The position numbers and the translations under genes are program-made. Below are positions 1-6,762 of a stretch of 38,912 nt of DNA, in pieces; within the stretch, counting starts at the first letter, position 1; each line of letters starts with the position of its first letter. The notes under the pieces are model-generated. The model made no database searches, was not told the origin of the DNA, and was given only the letters and a program-made list of their open reading frames with translations. The stretch comes from Merdiplasma sp905207905. Lineage in GTDB: Bacteria > Bacillota > Clostridia > Lachnospirales > Lachnospiraceae. Location of the stretch: assembly GCA_902475025.1 (NCBI GenBank), contig CABRXX010000021.1, forward strand, positions 1 to 38,912, given 5' to 3'.

Positions 1-1
1 A

Positions 2-1198
2 GAGAAATACAAGGTGATTCACGTGGCGGGAACCAACGGAAAAGGTTCTGTGTGCGCTTTTACCGAATCCATTCTGCGTCATGCAGGATACCGCACCGGC
101 CTGTTTATCTCACCCCATCTGGTAAAGCTCAATGAGCGGTTTCAGATCAACGCAGAACCGGTGTCTGATGAAGTTTTTCTGGAGGCTTTCCTTATTGTAA
201 AAAAGAGGATTGAGGAAATGGTGGCTGAGGGCTTTTGCCATCCCACTTATTTTGAACTCCTGTTTGCAGTGGGGACAGTGATTTTTGCCAGAGAGCGGGT
301 GGAATATCTGGTGCTGGAGACGGGGATGGGAGGACGGCTGGATGCCACCAACACAGTGGCCCATCCTGCGGCCTGCGTCATTACCTCCATCAGTCTGGAT
401 CACACCGAGTATCTGGGAGATACGGTGGAAGCGATTGCCGGAGAGAAGGCCGGTATTATCAAAGAAGGGGTTCCGGTGATCTATGACGGAAGAGACCGGA
501 AGGTGGAAAAGGTGATTGCGGATCGGGCGGCCAGCCTTCATGCCCCTGCCTGCCCTTTCTACAGCCAGATGTGCGAAATCCTGGAGCAGACGGATAAAAG
601 CATTGATTTTGTCCTGAATAACAGGTATTATGATTACAAAACCGTACGGATTCCCTATTTGGCAGAGTACCAGATCGTGAACAGTTCCCTGGCCATGATG
701 CTGATTCGTGTGCTGGATCCGGAAAAGAAGATTTCAGACAAAACGGTGCTGGAAGGGATTGCGGACACCAGATGGAGCGGCCGGATGGAGACGGTTTTGC
801 CGGGCGTGGTGCTGGATGGAGCTCACAATGCGGCGGGGATTGAAGAGTTTTTAAGAACCGTCTGCAGTGTGCAGAAGAAAAAACCGGTATTCCTTTTGTT
901 TTCCGCAGTGATTGAAAAAGACTATGAGGAGATGATCCGGGAGATCTGCCGGGAGGGAGATTTTACCTCCATTGTGGTGACCCAGATCGGAGATGACAGA
1001 AGAGTGGAGGCCCAGGCGCTGGCGCAGGTGTTTCGGAAGTACACCAAAGCTCCTGTGATTGTGAAGGATCAGGTGAAGGAGGCCTTTGAGACTGCTCTGG
1101 AGAAAAAGGGAGAGGGAATGCTGTTTTGCGCAGGCTCCCTGTATCTGGTGGGGGAGATCAAGGCAGTGATCAGTGAACAGAAGGTGCACAGGCACTAG
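2..1198 (+). CDS. folC: Folylpolyglutamate synthase / dihydrofolate synthase, 5' partial
   Basis: This Mur-ligase-family enzyme adds glutamate to folates (and in many bacteria makes dihydrofolate from dihydropteroate) in the cytoplasm, using ATP. The visible part opens in frame with residues leading into HVAGTNGKGS, the P-loop of FolC, and contains ETGMGGRLDATN and SLDHTEYLGDT, both typical of the family; the C-terminal ligase domain carries LDGAHNAAG. The reading frame runs off the left edge, so roughly the first 40-45 residues are missing; the GTG at 14 is an internal valine codon, not the start. It ends 12 bases before a small ORF with its own strong ribosome binding site. Assignment is secure. 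Confidence 0.95.
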   Translation, partial: EKYKVIHVAGTNGKGSVCAFTESILRHAGYRTGLFISPHLVKLNERFQINAEPVSDEVFLEAFLIVKKRIEEMVAEGFCHPTYFELLFAVGTVIFARERVEYLVLETGMGGRLDATNTVAHPAACVITSISLDHTEYLGDTVEAIAGEKAGIIKEGVPVIYDGRDRKVEKVIADRAASLHAPACPFYSQMCEILEQTDKSIDFVLNNRYYDYKTVRIPYLAEYQIVNSSLAMMLIRVLDPEKKISDKTVLEGIADTRWSGRMETVLPGVVLDGAHNAAGIEEFLRTVCSVQKKKPVFLLFSAVIEKDYEEMIREICREGDFTSIVVTQIGDDRRVEAQALAQVFRKYTKAPVIVKDQVKEAFETALEKKGEGMLFCAGSLYLVGEIKAVISEQKVHRH

Positions 1199-1210
1199 AG
1201 GAGGACAACC

Positions 1211-1357
1211 ATGATCAATTATGAAGAGGAACTGAAAAAATTTCATCCCAGCATGGATGTCAACGAGGCGGAGGACGCCATATACAGCAGAGATCTCACA
1301 GATGTGACAGATATTCTGAAAGAAATGCTGAAGGAAGAAAAGAAAAAAAGAAAATAG
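1211..1357 (+). CDS. Small hypothetical protein, 48 aa
   Basis: A 48-codon ORF starts at ATG 1211 behind a very good ribosome binding site (GAGGAGG, 1198-1204) and ends 9 bases before the next gene, so it sits tightly between folC and the TPR gene. The product (begins MINYEEELKKFHPSMDV) is highly charged, with a lysine-rich tail, no membrane segment and no cysteine. The composition (acidic helix, basic end) is compatible with a small helical protein. I do not recognise a family. The strong ribosome binding site and the tight packing are the main reasons for calling it. Confidence 0.6.
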   Translation: MINYEEELKKFHPSMDVNEAEDAIYSRDLTDVTDILKEMLKEEKKKRK

Positions 1358-1366
1358 GGGGCTTTT

Positions 1367-3010
1367 ATGAGATGTATTTACTGTAACACGCCCCTGGCAG
1401 CCATCGACTATTGTCCCGGCTGCGGAGCGGACATTACCATCCAGAAACGGATCGTCCGCATTTCCAACCTTTTGTACAATCAGGGGCTGGAGAAGGCTTC
1501 TGTCCGGGATCTGTCCGGGGCTATCGCCTGTTTGAAACGGAGCCTGAAGTTTAACAAAGAAAATATTGATGCCAGGAATCTGTTGGGGCTTTGTTATTTT
1601 GAGACTGGGGAGGTTGTGTCTGCCCTCTGCGAGTGGGTGATCAGCAAGAACCTTCAGCAGGAGGACAATCTGGCGGATCATTACATAACCCAACTGCAGA
1701 ATAATAAGAATCGTCTGGACACGATCAATCAGACTATTAAGAAGTATAATCAGTCCATAGAATACTGCCGTCAGGATAATGAGGATATGGCAGTGATCCA
1801 GCTGAAAAAAGTGATTGCTCAGAATCCGAAGCTGGTGAAGGCTCATCAGCTTCTGGCGCTTTTGTATATGAAGCATCAGGAGTATGAGAAGGCCAGGCGG
1901 CTTCTGAAAAAGGCTGCGGCAGTGGATAATACCAACACCACTACCCTTCGCTACCTTACAGAGATCGAGGAGATCACAGGCAAGAGCACAGCCCTGGGAC
2001 CCCGGAAAAAGCGGGTGGCCCCGGAGAAGGAGGAGGGGATGGGAGGAACGCTGCGCTATATCAGCGGCAATGAAACCATTATCCAGCCCACTACCTTCCG
2101 GGACAGCTCCACGGTGGCAACGTTTATCAACATTGTGCTGGGCATTCTTTTAGGGGGCGCTATTGTGTGGTTTATGGTGGTTCCCGCCAGCCGGCAGAGC
2201 GTCCAGGATGCAGCCAATAAGCAGGTGACGGATGCTAATATGAAGCTGGCCTCTGAGACGGCCAGACTGCAGGACCTTCAGGATGAGATCGATGAGTATT
2301 CCGCCCAGGCGGATGCAGCAGATGCAGACAGGGACAAGGCCCTTGACAAAGCGGCCAGCTATGAAGAGCTGCTGGGGTTGGCGGACCTTTATGTTCAGGG
2401 GAAGCAGAGTGAGGCGGCCAACAGCTTATCTTCCCTGGATGCAGCCCAGTTTGAGGGCAATGCCCTCAAACTGTACGAGAATCTGATGGGTGCGGTGAGT
2501 GGAGCTTTGTTTAGCCAGTACTATACTGCAGGCACCACAGCGTATGCCGCCGGAGACTATCAGACAGCAGCAGAGCAGCTGACTTTGGCGGTGGAGTCTG
2601 ATCCGGAAGGAGTCCAGACCAATCATTACGATGCTTTGTATTTTTTGGGCTTTGCTTACTTTAATCAGGGAAATACTGCAAAGTCTGACGAGATCTTCCG
2701 GGAGATTGTCACCAAATATCCTGCACAGGCTGGCAATGTACAGGGATACATCAGCAGCGGATCGGCAGATACCGGAGGACAGCCTGACAGCCAGACCGGC
2801 AGTCAGGGAGAGGCTTCCATGAACGGCGGGGATACTGCCCGAGGCGGCCAGGGTGCTTCCGGAGCGGGTCAAGGAGACGGCGGGATCACTGTCTGGGATG
2901 AGTCCGGAGACACAACCGGAGGTGATCTTGGATACGATCCTGCAGATGTGGCCTGGACGGATCCCAACACAGGGCTGCATTATGATATGTATGGAAACCT
3001 GCTGGGATAA
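1367..3010 (+). CDS. Zinc-ribbon, TPR-repeat membrane protein
   Basis: The 547-residue product has a composite structure. Residues 3-19 hold a zinc ribbon (CIYC ... CPGC). Residues 30-200 are TPR-like helices (for example NLLGLCYFETGE and AHQLLALLYMKHQEYEKARR). One transmembrane helix lies at about 251-272. An Asp/Ala-rich coiled coil follows, then a second TPR region around 370-455 (YYTAGTTAYAAGDYQTAAEQ), a Gly/Ser/Gln-rich linker, and a short tail ending YDMYGNLLG. Predicted topology is zinc ribbon and first TPRs inside, coiled coil and second TPRs outside. TPR modules mediate protein-protein contacts, so a scaffold role at the membrane is likely, but no specific function can be given. The start is ATG 1367; upstream TAGGGGGC is a fair ribosome binding site. 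The tail resembles short motifs at the ends of the PBP and FtsQ in this window. Confidence 0.7.
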   Translation: MRCIYCNTPLAAIDYCPGCGADITIQKRIVRISNLLYNQGLEKASVRDLSGAIACLKRSLKFNKENIDARNLLGLCYFETGEVVSALCEWVISKNLQQEDNLADHYITQLQNNKNRLDTINQTIKKYNQSIEYCRQDNEDMAVIQLKKVIAQNPKLVKAHQLLALLYMKHQEYEKARRLLKKAAAVDNTNTTTLRYLTEIEEITGKSTALGPRKKRVAPEKEEGMGGTLRYISGNETIIQPTTFRDSSTVATFINIVLGILLGGAIVWFMVVPASRQSVQDAANKQVTDANMKLASETARLQDLQDEIDEYSAQADAADADRDKALDKAASYEELLGLADLYVQGKQSEAANSLSSLDAAQFEGNALKLYENLMGAVSGALFSQYYTAGTTAYAAGDYQTAAEQLTLAVESDPEGVQTNHYDALYFLGFAYFNQGNTAKSDEIFREIVTKYPAQAGNVQGYISSGSADTGGQPDSQTGSQGEASMNGGDTARGGQGASGAGQGDGGITVWDESGDTTGGDLGYDPADVAWTDPNTGLHYDMYGNLLG

Positions 3011-3511
3011 GAACGTTTCAGGTCTTTCAAGGGATTTCCGAAAAGAGGTCTGAAAAAGAAAATAGAAAAAATTCAGAAGAGGAACGCACAACAGAAATTT
3101 AGAAGCTGAGAGGAAAAACAGATAAGAGAAACCCCGAAGAAGGGGCTGACAGAACCTGAATGGGCGGCTGCGTCTTTTGATCTGCAAAAAACTGCGGAAA
3201 CAAAAGACTATGCCCGGGATTTCAGGAACTGTCGGCTCTTTTTTTATCATTAGGAAATCAGCTCTTTTCTGACCGTATGGTCTCTTGTACACGGATGCTA
3301 TGGTCCCATATGCACAGAGGCTGCTTCTGAATGATAAAAATGCTTCGCAGGATCGCAGAGCAGCGGCGAAGTCTGTAAAGTACACAGTTGCTTTCTATAA
3401 CCCGGGGTGAATTGCAAAAGAGCGGTCAGAGTAGAAAAGATTTAAAGCAGGAGCGACCTGCCAAGCAGAAAGGCAGGCTGTTTAAAAAAGTGGAAGGGAG
3501 TAGAAGAAATT
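3011..3511. other. 500-base intergenic region between TPR gene and spoIIA operon
   Basis: No convincing gene. It holds a long imperfect hairpin followed by a T-run (3146-3247, listed separately), a short hairpin with CCTGCC/GGCAGG arms at about 3456-3476, and the ribosome binding site of spoIIAA (GGAAGGGAG, about 3491-3499). In Bacillus the spoIIA operon is read by sigma-H. I looked for an AGGA-type -35 paired with a GAAT-type -10 and found only partial matches, so no promoter is called. Confidence 0.5.
3146..3247 (+). terminator. Long imperfect hairpin with T-run, probable terminator
   Basis: The left arm (3146-3179) and right arm (3201-3236) pair over about 30 positions with bulges: outer CTGACAGAACCTGAA against TTCAGGAACTGTCGG, middle GGGC against GCCC, inner GTCTTTTG against CAAAAGAC. 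An eight-base T-run follows at 3239-3246. The position downstream of the TPR gene and the T-run fit an intrinsic terminator, but the stem is much longer than usual. Confidence 0.6.
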
Positions 3512-3844
3512 ATGAAAAAGGGGTTTGAAATTTCCGGAACTAATCTTACCATCCATCTTCCGGCGGAAGTGGATCATCACAATGCAGAGGAACTGAAAAA
3601 TACAGCGGATGAACTGATGCAGAGCCGCAATATACGGCGCATTGTGTTTGACTTTCAAAATACCGTGTTTATGGACAGCTCCGGCATTGGGATGATCATG
3701 GGAAGATATCGGAATCTCCGTTTTATGGGAGGCCATGTCATTGCAGTGCAGGTCAGTGAGCGGATGCGCAGAATTTTAACTATGTCGGGAATCTACAAGG
3801 TAATGGATATCTATGAAGGCCTGCCGAGCCAGTATGGATTATGA
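3512..3844 (+). CDS. spoIIAA: Anti-sigma-F factor antagonist SpoIIAA
   Basis: SpoIIAA is the STAS-domain partner that frees sigma-F in the forespore by binding SpoIIAB when dephosphorylated. The 110-residue product has the full family length and layout, including VDHHNAEELK near the N terminus and MDSSGIGMIMGRY, where Ser56 corresponds to the regulatory phosphoserine of the Bacillus protein. The start at ATG 3512 follows GGAAGGGAG. It is the first gene of the canonical spoIIAA-spoIIAB-sigF operon; its stop codon lies 14 bases before the preferred start of spoIIAB. Confidence 0.95.
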   Translation: MKKGFEISGTNLTIHLPAEVDHHNAEELKNTADELMQSRNIRRIVFDFQNTVFMDSSGIGMIMGRYRNLRFMGGHVIAVQVSERMRRILTMSGIYKVMDIYEGLPSQYGL

Positions 3845-3858
3845 TAAGGGGGACAAAC

Positions 3859-4308
3859 ATGAATACAGAAAATGAGATGAGACTGGAATTTGACAGCAGA
3901 TCCTGCAATGAGGGATTTGCAAGAGTGGCAGTGGCAGCGTTTCTGACTCAGTTGAATCCTACGCTGGAAGAAGTGGCGGATGTAAAGACCGCTCTGTCGG
4001 AGGCAGTGACCAACGCCATTATCCATGGTTATGAGGGAGATGGAAAGAAAAAGGTTGTGGTGGAGTGCAGGATCCGTCCGCGAACCTTGGAGATTATGGT
4101 GGAAGATCAGGGAATTGGGATTCCGGATGTGGAAAAGGCCATGGAACCTCTCTTTACCACAAAAGGTGACTGCGAGCGGGCCGGTATGGGATTTTCTTTT
4201 ATGGAGGCCTTCATGGATACTCTGGAAGTGGAATCTGCCCCGGGAGAGGGAACCAGAGTAAAAATGTCCAAGGAGATCGGAAGGGCAGAGCATAAATATG
4301 AAGTATAG
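3859..4308 (+). CDS. spoIIAB: Anti-sigma-F factor / serine kinase SpoIIAB
   Basis: SpoIIAB binds and holds sigma-F inactive and phosphorylates SpoIIAA. The product is a small GHKL-fold kinase with EAVTNAIIHGY (N box), EDQGIGIPD (G1 box) and RAGMGFSFMEAFMD (G2 box). The start chosen is ATG 3859 because AAGGGGGAC lies a normal distance upstream and the protein then begins MNTENEMRLEF, as in homologues; an in-frame ATG at 3841 overlaps the spoIIAA stop but lacks a ribosome binding site. The length of 149 residues matches the family. Confidence 0.95.
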   Translation: MNTENEMRLEFDSRSCNEGFARVAVAAFLTQLNPTLEEVADVKTALSEAVTNAIIHGYEGDGKKKVVVECRIRPRTLEIMVEDQGIGIPDVEKAMEPLFTTKGDCERAGMGFSFMEAFMDTLEVESAPGEGTRVKMSKEIGRAEHKYEV

Positions 4309-4332
4309 ATATGAGAGGTGAAGAGACGCCCC

Positions 4333-5061
4333 ATGGAACGTACGCTTGCAATGATTGAACAGGCACACCAGGGGGATAAAGAGGCAAGAGAGAAGCTGGT
4401 AGAGGAAAATCTGGGTCTGGTTTTTACGGTGGTGCGCCGATTCACAGGCCGGGGCTGCGAGATGGAGGACCTGGTACAGATCGGGAGCATCGGACTGTTG
4501 AAAGCGATAGATAAGTTTGATCAGACCTATGAGGTGAAGTTCAGCACCTACGCGGTGCCCCTGATTGCCGGAGAGATCAAACGGTTTCTTAGGGATGACG
4601 GGATGATCAAGGTGAGCCGATCCCTGAAGGAGACGGCGGTTTTAATTTACAGTACCAAAGAAGCTATGGAGAAACGGCTGGGGCGGGAGCCGGATCTGGA
4701 GGAGCTGGAGGCAGAGCTTAAAATCTCCAGGGAGGATATGATGCTGGCGTTAGAGGCTTCCGCTGAGGTGGAGTCCATCTATCGCCCGATCCATCAGGGA
4801 GACGGCAATGCGGTGCTTCTGGTGGACAAGCTGGAGGAAAAGGAAAATGCCAATGAAAAAGTACTGAACCGAATGCTGCTGGAGCAGCTGTTAAAGATTC
4901 TGGAGGAACAGGAGAGAAGGCTCATTGATCTGCGATATTTCTGCGACAAAACCCAGATGGAGACTGCCAGGGAGTTAGGAATCTCCCAGGTGCAGGTCTC
5001 GAGAATGGAAAAAAAGATTTTGCAGAAAATGCGTGGGAATCTGGGAAAATGCAGAGTATAG
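4333..5061 (+). CDS. sigF: RNA polymerase sigma-F factor
   Basis: This is the first forespore-specific sigma factor. The product contains sigma-70 region 2 (EENLGLVFTVVRRF, then EMEDLVQIGSIGLLKAIDKFD and FSTYAVPLIAGEIKRFLRDDG), region 3, and region 4 with a helix-turn-helix (TARELGISQVQVSRMEKKIL). It is the third gene of the spoIIA operon and is regulated after translation by the two genes before it. The start is uncertain: ATG 4333 gives a family-like N terminus, while GTG 4318 is in frame but overlaps the only ribosome-binding-like sequence (GAGAGGTGA, 4313-4321). Confidence 0.94.
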   Translation: MERTLAMIEQAHQGDKEAREKLVEENLGLVFTVVRRFTGRGCEMEDLVQIGSIGLLKAIDKFDQTYEVKFSTYAVPLIAGEIKRFLRDDGMIKVSRSLKETAVLIYSTKEAMEKRLGREPDLEELEAELKISREDMMLALEASAEVESIYRPIHQGDGNAVLLVDKLEEKENANEKVLNRMLLEQLLKILEEQERRLIDLRYFCDKTQMETARELGISQVQVSRMEKKILQKMRGNLGKCRV

Positions 5062-5184
5062 CCAGGAACTATTCGGCCATCGGTAAAGGAAGCCCTGAAA
5101 GGAAGCAGCTTTCCAGTTTTTGGCAGAGGGAGTAGAGCGCGACAGAAAGGTAGGAGAACACAAAGAGCAGCGAAAAAAGATTTA

Positions 5185-5215
5185 TGCATAAGATCCGTCT
5201 CATTTTCTCATACTG
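5185..5215 (+). promoter_or_regulatory. Sigma-G (or sigma-F) type promoter candidate
   Basis: TGCATA (5185-5190) and CATACTG (5209-5215) are separated by 18 bases. This closely fits the forespore pattern TGMATA, 17-18 bases, CATACTA. It lies about 70 bases upstream of the small membrane ORF and downstream of sigF, so forespore expression of that ORF and of spoVAA-spoVAB is plausible. Confidence 0.5.
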
Positions 5216-5283
5216 TAAGAAAAGAAAACTTCCGGAAAAAGCAGAGGTCTGGGATGTATTTCGAAGAAAAGGAGCGGATGATT

Positions 5284-5445
5284 ATGAGAAAATTTATGAG
5301 CAGATGCTGGATCTGGGTGATGGCGCTGATTCTGGCAGGAGGAATTTTTTATTATTTCTGGGAGGGGAAAGAGAAGGACTTTGGCGATACCGGCACACTG
5401 GTGAGAAAGGCCTGCAGGGAAGTCAGGCAGTCTGTTGGCCTGTGA
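5284..5445 (+). CDS. Small single-pass membrane protein, 53 aa, probable sporulation gene
   Basis: A short ORF between sigF and spoVAA encodes a protein with a basic N terminus, one hydrophobic helix (about residues 8-26, WIWVMALILAGGIFYYFW) and a charged tail. The start ATG 5284 is preferred because AAAGGAG at 5269-5275 is then 8 bases upstream; ATG 5278 and an earlier ATG at 5254 are in frame but poorly placed. A sigma-G-like promoter precedes it and a hairpin terminator follows it. I do not recognise the family. Position and promoter suggest forespore expression, but this is inference. Confidence 0.6.
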   Translation: MRKFMSRCWIWVMALILAGGIFYYFWEGKEKDFGDTGTLVRKACREVRQSVGL

Positions 5446-5474
5446 GAGGGAGAAGACATTTGAGCTTGGAAAAG

Positions 5475-5514
5475 AAAACCAGGGCAGAGGGTATTTTACG
5501 CCCTGGTTTTTGAA
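5475..5514 (+). terminator. Intrinsic terminator or attenuator before spoVAA
   Basis: AAAACCAGGGC (5475-5485) pairs perfectly with GCCCTGGTTTT (5500-5510) around a 14-base loop and runs into further T. Only about 30 bases separate it from the spoVAA start, leaving no room for a separate promoter, so some read-through must occur if spoVAA is expressed from upstream. Confidence 0.75.
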
Positions 5515-5540
5515 AACTCACAGAGAAAGGGTGGCGTGCT

Positions 5541-6152
5541 ATGACCACAGTATATCTTCAGATTGATAAAAATGTAAAGGTGACGGACACGGTTTTCGTC
5601 TTAAAAGAACTGGGAAAGGTAAGCTGTCAGGACAAGGCCCTGGAGGTAAAGCTGAAACTGCTGAAAATTCCATCCGTCCAGGTTCAAGGGCCGGGGCGGT
5701 ATGTTTTTTCAGTGCTGGATGTAATCGAGGTGATTCAGAAGGAATATCCTTCGGTGGAAGTGAATAATCTGGGAGAGACAGATTTTGTGGTAACGGTGGA
5801 GAAAAAAAAGAAACCTTCCCAAATCTGGCAGTGGACGAAGACGGTGTTTGTCTGTGTGCTGGCCTTTTTCGGGGCCGCATTTTCCATCATGGCCTTTAAC
5901 AATGACGTGGGAGTGACGGAGTTGTTTAGTCGGCTTTATCAGATGTTTACCGGCGCGCCTTCAGACGGCTTTACTGTGCTGGAAATTACGTACTCGGCAG
6001 GGCTGGGTCTTGGAATTGTGCTGTTTTTCAATCACTTTGGCAGGAAAAAGATCACTGCGGATCCCACGCCCCTGGAAGTGCAGATGCGGCTTTATGAGGA
6101 TGAGGTGGACACCACCATCATAGAAGCGGAAAACAGAAAAAAAGAAAACTAA
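5541..6152 (+). CDS. spoVAA: Stage V sporulation protein AA
   Basis: SpoVAA belongs to the SpoVA set, which moves calcium dipicolinate into the forespore and out during germination. The 203-residue product has an N-terminal soluble domain (about 1-90, beginning MTTVYLQIDKNVKVTD, typical of the family) and two transmembrane segments at roughly 96-120 and 145-168. The start ATG 5541 follows AAAGGGTGG. As in Bacillus it lies downstream of sigF and just before spoVAB, but spoVAC-AD-AE do not follow here. Confidence 0.9.
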   Translation: MTTVYLQIDKNVKVTDTVFVLKELGKVSCQDKALEVKLKLLKIPSVQVQGPGRYVFSVLDVIEVIQKEYPSVEVNNLGETDFVVTVEKKKKPSQIWQWTKTVFVCVLAFFGAAFSIMAFNNDVGVTELFSRLYQMFTGAPSDGFTVLEITYSAGLGLGIVLFFNHFGRKKITADPTPLEVQMRLYEDEVDTTIIEAENRKKEN

Positions 6153-6210
6153 AACCTGAAATACAAATAAAAAGCGGTGGTTCAGAGGTTTTACAGTAGG
6201 AGGAAAGGGC

Positions 6211-6642
6211 ATGGAGGTTTTGGGAAAGGAAATTTTACTGGGGATTATCGGCAGCGCTTCGGGTGTTTTGGTGGCCGGAGGCGTGGTGGCTTTGATGGTG
6301 GGACTTGGGATCATCAGGCGCTTTATCGGCATCAGCCATACTGCCAGTCATGTAAAGCTGTGTGAGACCTTTATCAGTCTTGGCGGCGTGTTCGGGTGCA
6401 TTCTTACAGTGTACTTTCCAAGACTTGGACTGGGGGAGGCGGGCCTCGCCGTTTTGGGGCTGTTTTGCGGTATTTTTGTAGGAGGCTGGATCATGGCCCT
6501 GGCGGAGCTTCTCAGTATTTTTCCGATTTTTGCCAGAAGGCTCGGATTGGTGAAGGGGAAGAGCTGGATCATCCTGACTCTTGCGGCAGGAAAAATAGGA
6601 GGGAGCTTGTTGGGATTTTATATGAGATGGGGAAAAAAATAG
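6211..6642 (+). CDS. spoVAB: Stage V sporulation protein AB
   Basis: The product is 143 residues of mostly hydrophobic sequence with about four transmembrane helices and the expected family length; it begins MEVLGKEILLGIIGSASG. Together with SpoVAA it is an accessory membrane component of the dipicolinate channel system. The start ATG 6211 sits behind TAGGAGGAAAGG. The gap to spoVAA is 58 bases with no promoter seen, so the two are probably co-transcribed. Confidence 0.88.
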   Translation: MEVLGKEILLGIIGSASGVLVAGGVVALMVGLGIIRRFIGISHTASHVKLCETFISLGGVFGCILTVYFPRLGLGEAGLAVLGLFCGIFVGGWIMALAELLSIFPIFARRLGLVKGKSWIILTLAAGKIGGSLLGFYMRWGKK

Positions 6643-6652
6643 CCGTTGGGGG

Positions 6653-6681
6653 TTTTGTAATCGGAGAAAATCTGGTATACT
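6653..6681 (+). promoter_or_regulatory. Candidate sigma-A promoter for RelA-domain gene
   Basis: TTTTGT (6653-6658) is followed after 17 bases by TATACT (6676-6681), with TG one base upstream giving an extended -10. The -10 lies inside a small perfect dyad (TCTGGTA / TACCAGA), a possible operator. It sits about 80 bases upstream of the TTG start. Confidence 0.4.
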
Positions 6682-6762
6682 ACCAGAGAAAAGTACCAGG
6701 AACGGCTTGTAAGAAAACGGCTTGGAGAAGAAGTAACTGGTAACGGAGAGGTGTGATAGAAA

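Noticed and set aside
851..1876. Long minus-strand open frame across folC and the TPR gene
   Set aside because: It is antisense to well-supported genes, has no recognisable domain and no ribosome binding site; a codon-bias shadow.
3247..3511. Sigma-H promoter for the spoIIA operon
   Set aside because: AGGAAAT (near 3252) and GAATG/GAATT elements exist but none pair at the required spacing.
5184..5513. 109-codon frame overlapping the small membrane ORF
   Set aside because: Arginine/glycine-rich, no ribosome binding site, overlaps the better ORF and runs into the terminator hairpin.
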